Translations under genes and position numbers: made by a program | In this document: positions 26,367 to 35,821 of the stretch, in pieces | Position numbering within the stretch: position 1 is the stretch's first letter | Layout: each line of letters starts with the position of its first letter | NCBI RefSeq assembly: GCF_011761635.1 | Contig: NZ_JAASRN010000002.1 | Span: forward strand, 1-64,000 | Direction of reading: 5' to 3' | Source of the DNA: Thermonema lapsum | Lineage (GTDB): Bacteria; Bacteroidota; Bacteroidia; Cytophagales; Thermonemataceae | Length of the DNA stretch: 64,000 nucleotides | The notes under the pieces: model-generated | The model's database searches: none | What the model was told of the DNA's origin: nothing | The model's input: the letters and a program-made list of their open reading frames with translations, nothing else

Positions 26367-26681
26367 CTACTTAGTTTTTTGAATCTGCTCTATGAGAGCT
26401 TCTACTTCGCCCAAGAGGCGTTCGGCTTTTTCTTTAGTTTCACTCACTAACTGTTCATTCTTTATTTTGGCTTGACTGACTACTCTTTCTCCACTCTTGA
26501 GACGATGAATCAGCTGCTCCAAGCTTTCCTTGGCTTTACGCAGCTTATAAGAAAGCATGCGACGTACTTCCTTGCCTTCGGCGGGGGCATAGAGCAAAGC
26601 AATGGTAGCGCCGGCTACGGCTCCAAGAACCAGCCCCAGCAAGAAATGGTCATTGGATTTGTGTTTTTGTTCAGAGTACAT
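26367..26681 (-). CDS. YtxH domain protein
   Basis: With the ATG at 26681 the protein has 104 residues: a basic N-terminus, one hydrophobic glycine-rich helix (FLLGLVLGAVAGATIALLYAP cut to its core GAVAGATIALLYAP), the family signature APAEGKEVRR, and a charged coiled-coil tail. YtxH proteins are small membrane-anchored proteins of unknown function, often stress-linked. A start at 26735 would overlap nusB and disrupt the usual N-terminus. It follows nusB by 25 bases. Confidence 0.85.
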   Translation of the reverse strand: MYSEQKHKSNDHFLLGLVLGAVAGATIALLYAPAEGKEVRRMLSYKLRKAKESLEQLIHRLKSGERVVSQAKIKNEQLVSETKEKAERLLGEVEALIEQIQKTK

Positions 26682-26706
26682 AGGATTATGCTGTGTTTTG
26701 GGTTCG

Positions 26707-27927
26707 TTACTGATTATCGATAAGTCCGCGCCCACTCTTGCGTATCTGTCCTTCGGCTTGCAAGGTGGCAGCGATGCTATCGAGCAGACCGTTTACGAAT
26801 TTACGACTTTTCGGCGAACTATAGTGTTTTGCCAGCTCCACAAATTCATTGATGGTTACTTTTACGGGTATTTGCGGGCAATATTTCATTTCTACGATAG
26901 CCATTTGCAAGAGGGTTTTATCGACCAGCAGTAGGCGGTTCAGCTCCCAGCCTTTCAAATGGCGGTCAATGATACGTAGGTTCTCTTCTTCTTCCTCGAT
27001 GGTTTTGTTGTAGAGGGTCAGGATAAAGTTCTCGTCTTCTTCCCAATTGAGCGACAAATCCAAAAGGCGGAATTCATCCGGACGGTCGGGGACTACCGAT
27101 TTGAGGGTTTTCAATACCATGCTACGCAGTGCCGAGCGGTTTTCGACCCATTTCAGATCGCGCTCTTCAAAGAAAGTGTACATGAAAGGTTCTTCCTCTA
27201 CGACTTGCCCTTCTTCTTCCCACACATGCGTGGCGCGCGGAAAAATGTGCTGCCGCACGATGTAGTCTAAAATATTGTAGTCGTCTTCAAATGAAGCTTG
27301 GGGCAGTTCGCGGTAAGCAATATAAGTGGGGTCATTGCGCAAATAGTCGCGATACAAGGTCTTGACCACCTCTTGGTCTTCTTGCCAAGAGATATAATGA
27401 CGTTTCAGCGCTTCTTGAAGGTCTTGGTTATTCTGTAGGAAGCGTATGATTTGATTGTCTGCCAGCTTGTAGTGCGCCGCTACTTTCACTTGGGTGGGGT
27501 CGAGCGGCTTTCGGTCGCGTTCGGCAGCTACCAACTTTGCCAACTCAATCAAAAGTGCTAATACGGACAAATAGCGTTCATACAAGCCTTCCACTTCCTC
27601 GATAAGTAAACGGCGGAAATGGCGTTTGTCGCGTTCCAAATTTTGTTCGTAGAGGCGAATGGCTTGCTGCACCGCCACTTGCACTTCTTCCGATATCTCA
27701 TTGCCCGCTTCAATGACCCTGGTCTTGTGCGCTTGTTCAAAAGCACGCAAGGCAATTTGTGTATTGCGTTTGAGGGTCTCGTAGTCGGGCGGTGTCATCG
27801 AGTTCAGGTCTGGTTGAAAGTAGTTGCGTATGTGCTCCTCTGCCACATAATAATCAGAAGAGCGGCTTTGAAAATAGGCATACAGTGCCTGCATGACCTT
27901 CACTCGCAGTAATCGTCTATTCAGCAT
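26707..27927 (-). CDS. nusB: Transcription antitermination factor NusB (long form)
   Basis: The 406-residue protein starts NRRLLRVKVMQALYAY and ends with the NusB RNA-binding core: DRHLKGWELNRLLLVDKTLLQMAIVEM (cut here to LLVDKTLLQMAI), PVKVTINEFVELAKHYSS and KFVNGLLD. NusB with NusE drives antitermination of rRNA operons. Typical NusB has about 140 residues; Bacteroidota forms carry a helical insert of some 200-250 residues between the two halves, as here. A TAGCTTTG box lies 36 bases before the start. Confidence 0.92.
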   Translation of the reverse strand: MLNRRLLRVKVMQALYAYFQSRSSDYYVAEEHIRNYFQPDLNSMTPPDYETLKRNTQIALRAFEQAHKTRVIEAGNEISEEVQVAVQQAIRLYEQNLERDKRHFRRLLIEEVEGLYERYLSVLALLIELAKLVAAERDRKPLDPTQVKVAAHYKLADNQIIRFLQNNQDLQEALKRHYISWQEDQEVVKTLYRDYLRNDPTYIAYRELPQASFEDDYNILDYIVRQHIFPRATHVWEEEGQVVEEEPFMYTFFEERDLKWVENRSALRSMVLKTLKSVVPDRPDEFRLLDLSLNWEEDENFILTLYNKTIEEEEENLRIIDRHLKGWELNRLLLVDKTLLQMAIVEMKYCPQIPVKVTINEFVELAKHYSSPKSRKFVNGLLDSIAATLQAEGQIRKSGRGLIDNQ

Positions 27928-27962
27928 AAAAGTCGGGGTTCGCTAAGTTTTGTATGGCAGTG

Positions 27963-27970
27963 CAAAGCTA
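27963..27970 (-). promoter_or_regulatory. Possible -7 box of nusB
   Basis: The minus strand reads TAGCTTTG, a TAnnTTTG match, giving an expected leader of about 30 bases. No -33 match is visible at the expected distance. The remaining bases up to 28137 hold nothing recognisable. Confidence 0.4.
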
Positions 27971-28137
27971 CACAAAAAAAGCGAAAGGAAGTCCGCTCTG
28001 GCAATATATATCGCTTATCCTTTGCTGGATTGGCTTTGTTTCTACCATCCTTTCCGGCTTGCACGGTTTGCTTCTCATGACAAAGGCATTCACTTGCCAG
28101 CACAAGACGCCTTGATGGTGAATGGCTTCCTTTTGTT

Positions 28138-29361
28138 TCACTTTAAGCGCTCGGTGAGCAATAAAGTCAGGCGGTCTTTATCCAAGCGCAACACCCATAA
28201 ATAGAGGTTTCCTCCCTCTTTTATCTTCAATTTCTTTTTCACCTGCTCCACGCTCAAAGGCACATGGCGCAGCAAAATGTGGGCTTTGCCCTCGGGCAAC
28301 ACACGGGCAAGCGCTTTGCGCTCGAAGGGCACATTTGCCAAAAAACGAAAAGCGCGTCCGGGGAAGTTTTCTTTGTAATGTATCGAGGTAAAAAGGTGTA
28401 TGTCTGGGTGCAATTGTTCGCAATCATACTTTGCGGCAAGGTAATCCCATGCCATCGTTTTCATAAGTGCGGGCGCGGGTTCGTACAGGAAAGTCTGCGG
28501 CGCAGAAGCAATCGCAGGCGGTTTTCTTTCGGCAGCTATTTCATGAATCTCATGATGTTTTTCATGCAAGGTTACGGCATAGCGGCGGGGTTTCGGTGGG
28601 GTAGTTGCTGCCAAGTCGAGCCAAGCAAGTACTTCTTTACATTCTTGTGGGGTGCCCACCACCCACACATCTTGCAAGTAAGGCGCAAGCTGTTGCTCCA
28701 GCAGGCTCAGGTCTAACATGGGCGACAGCTTTAACAGCAAAAAACGGCTTTTTTGCTTCAGGAGTGGCAAAAGACGCAGCACATCGGGGCTGCAGTCTTG
28801 CAGCGCCCACACCCTACGATGCGCCGCCCGCCGTGCCGGGTCCAGATAAATGAGCGTATAATTTTCTGTAGTTTGCTGCAAGAAATCTTCTGCCCCAGCA
28901 CAAAAGGTATGCAGCTGCTGCCTACCCAGTTCACAAAAATTGTGGGTTGCCAATGCACAAAGCTCTGCCTGCTGTTCTACATAATGCCAGCGCTCAAAAA
29001 TAGCAGACAAATAGAAAGAATCGACGCCCAGCCCTCCGGTCAGCTCTGCCCCCCATCCTCCTTTTAATCCATAGTGCTTTTCTACCAAAAAGCGCTTAAA
29101 AGCAGCTGTCTGCTCCGAAGAAGCCTGTTCGAGACTTAACAAAGGGGGCAACAGCAGGCGCGTCGATGCCGCCCAAGTGGGCAGCTTATCGGCTACACGC
29201 CGATGCCGTTCTATCTGCTGCGCTACCGCCTGCACAGGTAAACCGGGATAGTGCTCTGCACGATGACTCAGGACAAAAGGGTCGTCATGGATATGAGCTT
29301 TCCAAAAAGCCTGCGTATCGGGGTGCAACAGGCACTCGATGAGGGCTTGCGTCTCTTTCAT
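28138..29361 (-). CDS. Class I SAM methyltransferase with THUMP-like C-terminal domain
   Basis: The 407-residue protein has an N-terminal helical part, a Rossmann core with ELTGGLGVDSFYLS (motif I), VEQQAELCALATHN (motif II) and LIYLDPARR (DPAR catalytic motif IV), and a C-terminal domain with NLYLWVLRLDK. This matches the PG_1098-type proteins of Bacteroidota with a ferredoxin-like THUMP-like domain, thought to methylate RNA; the target is not known. Its ATG overlaps the M16 peptidase stop by four bases, so the two are coupled, although no functional link is evident. Confidence 0.88.
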   Translation of the reverse strand: MKETQALIECLLHPDTQAFWKAHIHDDPFVLSHRAEHYPGLPVQAVAQQIERHRRVADKLPTWAASTRLLLPPLLSLEQASSEQTAAFKRFLVEKHYGLKGGWGAELTGGLGVDSFYLSAIFERWHYVEQQAELCALATHNFCELGRQQLHTFCAGAEDFLQQTTENYTLIYLDPARRAAHRRVWALQDCSPDVLRLLPLLKQKSRFLLLKLSPMLDLSLLEQQLAPYLQDVWVVGTPQECKEVLAWLDLAATTPPKPRRYAVTLHEKHHEIHEIAAERKPPAIASAPQTFLYEPAPALMKTMAWDYLAAKYDCEQLHPDIHLFTSIHYKENFPGRAFRFLANVPFERKALARVLPEGKAHILLRHVPLSVEQVKKKLKIKEGGNLYLWVLRLDKDRLTLLLTERLK

Positions 29362-30605
29362 GCTTGTTGTGGAATGTATCGTAATATACTCAGGCTTTCG
29401 AGACGGAATACCTCTTGGGCTACTGCTTGCAGTTGCTCGGCAGTGATAGCGTCTATCTCTTCAAAAAGCTTGGGCAATGGGTCTATATGTCCATAATCCA
29501 AGATGGTTTTGCCCATCATCAACATCAAGTTCAAGTTATTTTCTTCTGCCATTGCTAACTGTCCTTTCAATTGGTTTTTCGCCTGCTTGAGTTGGCGCAT
29601 GCCCAAAGGCTGCTCACACAGACGCTGCATCTCCTGCACAATAAGCTTTTCAGCTTTAAGCAGGTGCTTGGCATCTATGGCAAAGAAGATGCCCCACAAG
29701 CCCGTATCGCTCATGGGGGTATAAGACGCCTCTACCCCATAGACATAGCCGTAACGCTCGCGCAGCAACATATTGAGGCGTGAGCTCATTGCCGGTCCTC
29801 CCAATATGTTGTTCAGCAAAAAGAAAGGCAGACGGTGCGGGTGGTGCATAGAATACGCAGGGCGTCCCATGGCGCAATGCGCCTGACTAATCGGTAGAGA
29901 TTTGTCTTCCTGCCGGGGGCTGTACAATTGTTCGGTAAAAGGCAAGCGGCGTTGAGGCAAGCGGCGCGGGGATATGCCTGCCACCAAGCGCTCTACTTTT
30001 GACAACACCTTTTCGAAAGGCAAACCGCCTATAGAAGCTATCACGATGCGGTCGGTGCTAAGATGGGTATCTATGAATTCCTTGAAATCGCGGCGGCTGA
30101 AGCTGCGTACGCTCTCTTCTGTACCCAAGATATTGTAGCCCAAAGGGTGATTGCCAAAGACCAAGGTGTCGAAGTCGTCCTGAATGGCTTCTTCGGGTGA
30201 GTCCTTGTACATGGCAATTTCTTCAAGAATAACCCCCTTCTCCCGCTCGATTTGCTTTTCAGGAAAAACAGAATCAAAAGTAATGTCTGTGAGCAGGTCC
30301 ACCGCCTGCACGTAGTAGTCATTCAAGACCGAAGCATAAAAGCATATTTTCTCTTTGGTCGTATAGGCATTCAATTCTCCCCCTACAGCTTCCAGACGGT
30401 TGAGGATATGATAAGCTCGACGGCGGCGGGTGCCCTTGAAAGCCATGTGCTCCCAAAAGTGCGCCAAGCCTTGTTGGTGAGGGGCTTCGTCGCGACTGCC
30501 TATATCCAGCACATAACCTATATGAGATACTTGGCTAAAAGGCAGGTGTTTGTGAATAAAACGGATGCCATTGGAAAAAGTATGCAATTGGTATTGCGCA
30601 TCCAT
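29358..30605 (-). CDS. M16 family zinc metallopeptidase (processing-peptidase-like)
   Basis: With the ATG at 30605 the protein has 415 residues, the family's usual length. It carries the inverted zinc motif HFWEH (HxxEH) in AHFWEHMAFKGT and the third ligand Glu in VILEEIAMYKD about 75 residues later. LNAYTTKEKICFYA and the C-terminal ILGGPAMSSRLNMLLRE are typical M16 features. Such enzymes degrade or process short peptides; this one has no signal peptide, so a cytoplasmic role is likely. Upstream starts at 30641 and 30698 add residues unlike the family. Confidence 0.9.
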   Translation of the reverse strand: MDAQYQLHTFSNGIRFIHKHLPFSQVSHIGYVLDIGSRDEAPHQQGLAHFWEHMAFKGTRRRRAYHILNRLEAVGGELNAYTTKEKICFYASVLNDYYVQAVDLLTDITFDSVFPEKQIEREKGVILEEIAMYKDSPEEAIQDDFDTLVFGNHPLGYNILGTEESVRSFSRRDFKEFIDTHLSTDRIVIASIGGLPFEKVLSKVERLVAGISPRRLPQRRLPFTEQLYSPRQEDKSLPISQAHCAMGRPAYSMHHPHRLPFFLLNNILGGPAMSSRLNMLLRERYGYVYGVEASYTPMSDTGLWGIFFAIDAKHLLKAEKLIVQEMQRLCEQPLGMRQLKQAKNQLKGQLAMAEENNLNLMLMMGKTILDYGHIDPLPKLFEEIDAITAEQLQAVAQEVFRLESLSILRYIPQQA

Positions 30606-30731
30606 CCCCGCTTCCCTTGACATAACTTTTTGTAATTGCATGGTGCGTTCTATGGCTTTTTGTTTTTGTAAACAAAAAAAGCCATGCAAAGGTCGCAAGT
30701 TTTCGGCTAAGAAAAAACAGGCGGCTGGTGG

Positions 30732-31199
30732 TCAGTAGTAGGAAGCGAAAAGCTGCACAAAATAAGTATAACCGTGCAAGCGGTACACGGCTATGGCTGT
30801 ATGCGTAAAATCCCCTTCGATATTTTCGCGATGCCCAGGGCTTGCAAGCCAAGAGGCTACCGCTTCATTGGCAAGATGCGGGATGCTGTTTTCAAGATAA
30901 GCCACATTTTCTGCCATCGATTTAATAGTTCGTCTGCGGGATACCATACGCACCCGGTGTTCAAAACCATCGTGCCCAAAGGCGGTCTTTCCTTCTGCCA
31001 TATTGCGGGCATGGGCATGTGCTTGTTCATACAAAACAGCATCATTTTGAAGTGCCGGTTTGCCTAAGCTGGCGCGATGGGCATTCACTCGACGCAGCAC
31101 CTCCTGCTCTATGGTATTCTCCGGAGATGAGTCGGCTTGCGATTGGGCGGAAAGTACAAGTAGGCAAGCCCATAATGAAAAAAGAATTGTTTTCATCAC
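30732..31199 (-). CDS. CAP/SCP-domain exported protein (copy 1)
   Basis: The 155-residue precursor has a signal peptide (ends about residue 21, LSAQSQA) and a compact CAP domain with VNAHRASLGKPAL, HARNMAEGK, GHDGFEHRV, MAENVAY and WLASPGHRENIEG. CAP proteins (CRISP/PR-1-like) are extracytoplasmic; in bacteria their function is mostly unknown. The metal-type His and Glu of the fold appear present (GHDGF, ENVAY, GHREN). The neighbour 31292-31774 is a diverged paralogue in the same direction. Confidence 0.9.
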   Translation of the reverse strand: MMKTILFSLWACLLVLSAQSQADSSPENTIEQEVLRRVNAHRASLGKPALQNDAVLYEQAHAHARNMAEGKTAFGHDGFEHRVRMVSRRRTIKSMAENVAYLENSIPHLANEAVASWLASPGHRENIEGDFTHTAIAVYRLHGYTYFVQLFASYY

Positions 31200-31291
31200 A
31201 GATGTTGAGGTTTAAGTAAGTGTTAAGCCTGCTTCCTTCCTCGCAAAGAATACGCCAAAAGGCATCTGCTGCTCCAAAAAAATGCCAATAT

Positions 31292-31774
31292 TTATGGACT
31301 CACCTTAACAAAAATGTGTGTGAAGTAGTAACACCCGTCTTCGGACTTTGCTACTGCCAAGCCGCAGTGAGTATAGTCGCCCAACATGTTTCTATTATGC
31401 CCACTGCTGTTGCGCCATTGTTCAAAGGCGGTTTGTGCGGGGTCGCGGCTGTAGGTAGAAGCCACGTTTTCGGCAGCAGCTCCAGCCCCATCCAACTCGG
31501 CGCGGATGCGTTCCACGCGGGCGCTGAATCCGTCGTGTCCAAAAGGCACCTTGCCTTCTGCCATATTGGTACTGTGCTGATATGCCTCAGCATAAATCAC
31601 CGCGTGCGTTTGCAAAGGGTCCTTGCCATTTTGAATGCGGTACTCATTGATAAGTTGCAAGGTCTTTTGCTCAATATCGAAGTAAGGACTTTGCGGGGCA
31701 GTACCTTCATTTTTGCAATCCAAAAAACAAAAGCAGACTACTAAGCCCCAAAACATCCACTGTTTTTTTCTCAT
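31292..31774 (-). CDS. CAP/SCP-domain lipoprotein (copy 2)
   Basis: The 160-residue precursor has a lipoprotein-type signal (LVVCFCFLDC, Cys near residue 20) and the same CAP core as its downstream neighbour: INEYRIQNGKDPL, STNMAEGKVPFGHDGFS, AAENVAS, WRNSSGHNRNMLGDYT. The pair clearly comes from duplication. Here the protein is probably membrane-anchored, while copy 1 is probably released, so the two may work in different places. The gene is first in the leftward pair; the divergent gap to 31978 probably holds both promoters. Confidence 0.9.
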   Translation of the reverse strand: MRKKQWMFWGLVVCFCFLDCKNEGTAPQSPYFDIEQKTLQLINEYRIQNGKDPLQTHAVIYAEAYQHSTNMAEGKVPFGHDGFSARVERIRAELDGAGAAAENVASTYSRDPAQTAFEQWRNSSGHNRNMLGDYTHCGLAVAKSEDGCYYFTHIFVKVSP

Positions 31775-31977
31775 ATTCGCTTATCTTTTATGCAGCTCGT
31801 AATATGGGAACATACGAAGAAAAAACACAGAAAGATGCCTTGTGCATCTGCTGCCAGCATAAAATAGTTTTAGGCATCTTGTTTTCAACATCAAGGTTTG
31901 TGAACTTTTCTTCTGCTCTTTTCAAGAAAGTTTTCCAAGAAAAAGAAAGCTCCTCAGTAGGCTAAAAGATATGGCTT

Positions 31978-34900
31978 ATGAAAAAAACATGGCTGCTTTT
32001 GCTTGTCCTATTCGGTGTATTGCCTTCCGGACAGGCTCAATATTTCGGTAAGAACAAAGTGCGCTATACGCCTTTTGATTTTCGTGTGTTGCTGTCGCCT
32101 CATTTTGAGCTATATCACTACTTGAAAGACAGCAGCCGGGCAGCAGAATTTCTCCAGTCTGCCGAACAGTGGTATGCCATTCACCAAGCGGTTTTTGCCG
32201 ACACCTTTCACCAACCCAATCCTATCATTCTTTACAATCACCACGGCGACTTTCAACAGACAGGCGCTATCTCGGGATTGATAGACGTAGGCACTGGCGG
32301 GGTTACCGAAGGGCTGAAAAACCGGGTGGTCATGCCGCTGATGTTCACCCGGCAAGAAACAGAACACGTATTGGGGCATGAGTTAGTACATGCCTTTCAG
32401 TATCATATACTCAAAAACGAAGACAACCTGTCATTGCAGAGCATTCAAAACCTGCCCCTTTGGATGGTAGAAGGCTTAGCAGAATATCTGTCTATCGGGC
32501 GTATAGACCCGCATACCGCCCTCTGGATGCGCGACACTTATATGCATGATTACTTCCCTACTTTGGACGACCTCGACCGCAAACCCCACATTTACTTCCC
32601 CTACCGTTATGGGCAAAGCTTTTGGGCATTGCTCGCTGGCTTGTGGGGCGATGAAATCATACGTCCCTTTTTTGTGTACACGGCACGTTATGGTTTAGAT
32701 GCTGCCCTGAAGGATTTGTTAAGCACCGACCGGCAAGCATTCAGTAAGTTGTGGAAAGAATATTACCATGAATATTACGCCTCTATCGGATTGAAACAGG
32801 GACAAAAACCTGTGGGAGATACGCTTTTGCGCGACAAACACCCGGGCAAAATGCAGTTGTCGCCCTCACTTAGCCCCGACGGGCGCTACTTGGCTTACCT
32901 CTCCGAGCGGGATTTATTTAGCATAGACTTGTTTCTGGTGGATATGCAAAGCGGGCGAGTGGTGCGGCGCCTCCTCTCTACTGACAAAGAAGGGCATATC
33001 GATGCACTCAGTTATTTGGAAACCGCAGGCAGCTGGTCGCCCGACGGGCAACAACTGGCTTTCGTCGCATATATCAAAGGCAAGCCCCAGCCTATAATCA
33101 TAGATGTGCAAAGCGGAAAAATAAAAACACGTATTGCGCTACAAGAAGTGGAAGCCGCAAACCATCCGGCATGGTCGCCCGACGGGCGCTTTTTGGCTTT
33201 ATCGGGTTTGCGGCAAGGGCAATCCGATTTGTATGTATATGACCTACAAAACAAAGAGCTACGCCAGCTGACTCATGACGCTGCTGCACAGATACAACCG
33301 GCGTGGTCACCCGACGGGCGGCTGCTCGTCTTTGCCACCGACGCTGTGGCACTACAAAAAGGCTATGCCAAAGCGAATTTGAACATAGGCATCTACGATG
33401 TGGAAAGCGGCAAAATCCACCAACTCGACTTCTTTGCGGGTGCCGACAACCTCAACCCTCTTTTTACTCCCGACGGGCGCAGCATCTTGTTTCTTTCTGA
33501 CCGCGATGGCTTCCGCAATCTTTATCGCTACCACATCGCCAGCGGACGCATAGAGCAGCTCACCCACCTGCCTACGGGCATTACAGGGGTTACAGCTCTT
33601 TCTCCTGCCATTACCATAGATAGCCAAGGGCAGCTGGTTTATATTTACTACGAAAATAAAAGCTACCGGCTGTATCGTGCTCACCTGAGCGACTTCACTG
33701 CCCAAGAGGTGAGCCCTTCGGCAGTAGACCTGACCGCCGCTACGCTGGCACCTGTTTTCATCAACAAAAGCAAGATAGTCAACCGGCTCATTGCCCGCTT
33801 AGCGGTGGCTTTGCCTGCCGATAGCCTACATGCTCAACCGCTGCGGCGGCGGTTTCAGCTCGGCTATATAGGCAATACAGGCATAGGTATCGGCACAAGC
33901 CGCTGGGGCACTGGCATTGCAGGTGGTGTGGTGATGTTGTTCAGCGATATTTTGGGCGACCATCAGCTTTTCGCCTCGCTGGGCTTGAATGGCACCCTAT
34001 TGGATGCCGGGGCATCTGTTTTTTACCTCAACCAAAGGCGCCGGCTCAACTGGGGCGTGCAAATATCGCATATTCCCTACCGCTTCGGCAATGTGGGCAT
34101 CTTTGCCGACACGCTGGCAGTAGTGGTAAACGGGCAGAAGAGCCTACTGCCTGTCGATGTGGTGCAGTATGATTTAGGACGCCTGTTTGAAGAAAAAATA
34201 GGCGGTCTGCTGGCTTATCCCCTCTCGCGTAGCCTACGCTGGGAAGCAGGTATCAGCTATGCACGCTATCATTACAACCTCCAACGCTTCAAAACTTACT
34301 ATTACTTCGGGCAAGCAATTGCACAATCGAAAGAGCAAGTAAAGACACCGCCGGGCTTTCAGCTATACAGCGGCTATTTGGCTTATGTGGGCGATAATAG
34401 CTTTTACGGATTGGCATCGCCGGCACGCGGCTGGCGTTATCGCTTCGAGTGGGGGTTCAATGCTGGTGAGTTTGAGTATCAAAGTGCCTTGCTCGACTAC
34501 CGCCGTTATTGGTTTGTGCGCCCCTTCACTTTTGCCATACGGGCATACCATTTAGGGCGTTACGGGGGTAATAGCCAAAGCATCACCCCGCTTTATTTGG
34601 GCTTCCCGGGCTTGGTGCGCGGCTATGACAACATCGCTTATCAAAATTACCTGTCGGGCAGCAGCAACTACGCCGCTTCCATAGACAACCTGTATGGCAG
34701 CCGCCTAGCGGTATTCAATGCCGAATGGCGCATTCCTCTGCTGGGTCCTCGCTCCTACGCTTTGCTGGGCTCCAATTTCCTGCCGGCTGAGTTGAATCTC
34801 TTCTTTGACGGAGGCATGGCATGGAACGAAGGCAGCCGCTGGACAATAGATGAAAAGGAAGCAAGTCAAAAGAGAGCACGGGTACCCGTATGGAGTACGG

Positions 34901-35019
34901 GCATCAGCATACGCTTTGCCTTGTTCGGACAAATTGTGCTGGAGCCCTACTATGCCTTTGCCCTTCAACGCAACGACATCACGGGTACCTTCGGTTTTAA
35001 TTTGCTTCCTGCATGGTAG
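31978..35019 (+). CDS. Exported gluzincin, TolB-type propeller and beta-barrel in one protein
   Basis: The 1013-residue precursor has a signal peptide (about 1-20), a peptidase-MA-like zinc domain with HELVHAF (His134, Glu135, His138) and WMVEGLAEYLS (Glu165 region), then six or so PD40 blades repeating LSPDGRYLAYLS, WSPDGQQLAFVA, WSPDGRFLALSG, WSPDGRLLVFAT, FTPDGRSILFLS (about 290-520). The last 400 residues are an outer-membrane barrel of the Omp85/surface-antigen kind, ending in FGFNLLPAW, with PGLVRGYD near residue 878. Such chains would place a metallopeptidase and propeller at the outer membrane. The substrate is unknown. The gene is divergent from the CAP pair. Confidence 0.82.
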   Translation: MKKTWLLLLVLFGVLPSGQAQYFGKNKVRYTPFDFRVLLSPHFELYHYLKDSSRAAEFLQSAEQWYAIHQAVFADTFHQPNPIILYNHHGDFQQTGAISGLIDVGTGGVTEGLKNRVVMPLMFTRQETEHVLGHELVHAFQYHILKNEDNLSLQSIQNLPLWMVEGLAEYLSIGRIDPHTALWMRDTYMHDYFPTLDDLDRKPHIYFPYRYGQSFWALLAGLWGDEIIRPFFVYTARYGLDAALKDLLSTDRQAFSKLWKEYYHEYYASIGLKQGQKPVGDTLLRDKHPGKMQLSPSLSPDGRYLAYLSERDLFSIDLFLVDMQSGRVVRRLLSTDKEGHIDALSYLETAGSWSPDGQQLAFVAYIKGKPQPIIIDVQSGKIKTRIALQEVEAANHPAWSPDGRFLALSGLRQGQSDLYVYDLQNKELRQLTHDAAAQIQPAWSPDGRLLVFATDAVALQKGYAKANLNIGIYDVESGKIHQLDFFAGADNLNPLFTPDGRSILFLSDRDGFRNLYRYHIASGRIEQLTHLPTGITGVTALSPAITIDSQGQLVYIYYENKSYRLYRAHLSDFTAQEVSPSAVDLTAATLAPVFINKSKIVNRLIARLAVALPADSLHAQPLRRRFQLGYIGNTGIGIGTSRWGTGIAGGVVMLFSDILGDHQLFASLGLNGTLLDAGASVFYLNQRRRLNWGVQISHIPYRFGNVGIFADTLAVVVNGQKSLLPVDVVQYDLGRLFEEKIGGLLAYPLSRSLRWEAGISYARYHYNLQRFKTYYYFGQAIAQSKEQVKTPPGFQLYSGYLAYVGDNSFYGLASPARGWRYRFEWGFNAGEFEYQSALLDYRRYWFVRPFTFAIRAYHLGRYGGNSQSITPLYLGFPGLVRGYDNIAYQNYLSGSSNYAASIDNLYGSRLAVFNAEWRIPLLGPRSYALLGSNFLPAELNLFFDGGMAWNEGSRWTIDEKEASQKRARVPVWSTGISIRFALFGQIVLEPYYAFALQRNDITGTFGFNLLPAW

Positions 35020-35036
35020 ATACCATTTGCTTTGCG

Positions 35037-35044
35037 TACCTTTG
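35037..35044 (+). promoter_or_regulatory. Possible -7 box of the RluA-like operon
   Basis: TACCTTTG matches TAnnTTTG, 27 bases before the ATG at 35072 and just after the upstream gene. It would start a transcript at about 35051, so a TTG codon at that position is unlikely as a start. No -33 box is clear. Confidence 0.4.
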
Positions 35045-35071
35045 TAGGTCTTGAAAACGCTGAGGAAATTC

Positions 35072-35821
35072 ATGAGTATGGAGTTAATGAACAAGTATCC
35101 TTTTTCGGTGGTGTATGAAGACAACCACCTGATTATTGTCAATAAACCCGCCGGCATGCTGGTGCAAGGCGACCACACCGGCGACACCCCTCTTTCTGAA
35201 TATGTAAAGGCTTATATCAAAGAGAAATATGAGAAGCCGGGCAATGTGTTTTTAGGTACCATTCACCGCATAGACCGCCCAGTAAGCGGATTGGTGATGT
35301 TTGCCCGCACCTCCAAAACCTTAGAACGCATGAACGAGATGCTGCGCAAACATAAAATTCAAAAAAAATACTGGGCGGTAGTACGCCAGCGCCCACCTAA
35401 AAAATACGGACGGCTGGTCAACTGGCTGGTCAAAGACAGCGAAAAGAATCAAGTGACGGTTTATGACTATCCGCGCAACGACGCCCAAAAAGCCGAAACA
35501 AGCTACCGCATCGTAGGCAAGCTGAATCACTATTACTTGTTGGAAGTAGAACCCCACACCGGGCGTCCTCATCAAATACGAGCACAACTGGCACATATGG
35601 GTTGCCCCATCCGCGGCGATGTCAAATATGGCTATCCTAAACCCAACGAAGACCAATGCATCAACTTGCATGCGCGCCGCTTGTATTTCATCCATCCCGT
35701 ACGCAAAACCCCTTTGGTGTGCGTAGCCGCTGTTCCTCCACAAGCTTTCTGGGAAGAATTTCTTACCTTAGATGACGAAAAAGTAAAGCCGGAACATTTG
35801 GATTTTCGCTATGAAGGATAA
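35072..35821 (+). CDS. RluA-family pseudouridine synthase
   Basis: The protein of about 249 residues has the catalytic GTIHRIDRPVSGLVMFA (Asp in HRID), LIIVNKPAGM near the start, VEPHTGRPHQIRAQLAHMG and INLHARRLYFIHP, which mark the RluA/RluC/RluD group. These enzymes turn specific uridines in rRNA or tRNA into pseudouridine. No N-terminal S4 domain is present, as in RluA or TruC. ATG codons at 35072, 35078 and 35087 are all possible; a TTG at 35051 is not favoured. The stop overlaps the next gene by eleven bases. Confidence 0.92.
   Translation: MSMELMNKYPFSVVYEDNHLIIVNKPAGMLVQGDHTGDTPLSEYVKAYIKEKYEKPGNVFLGTIHRIDRPVSGLVMFARTSKTLERMNEMLRKHKIQKKYWAVVRQRPPKKYGRLVNWLVKDSEKNQVTVYDYPRNDAQKAETSYRIVGKLNHYYLLEVEPHTGRPHQIRAQLAHMGCPIRGDVKYGYPKPNEDQCINLHARRLYFIHPVRKTPLVCVAAVPPQAFWEEFLTLDDEKVKPEHLDFRYEG

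Noticed and set aside
35051-35071. TTG start for the RluA-like gene
   Set aside because: A -7 box ends at 35044, so transcription should start at about 35051. ATG codons at 35072-35087 fit the family better.
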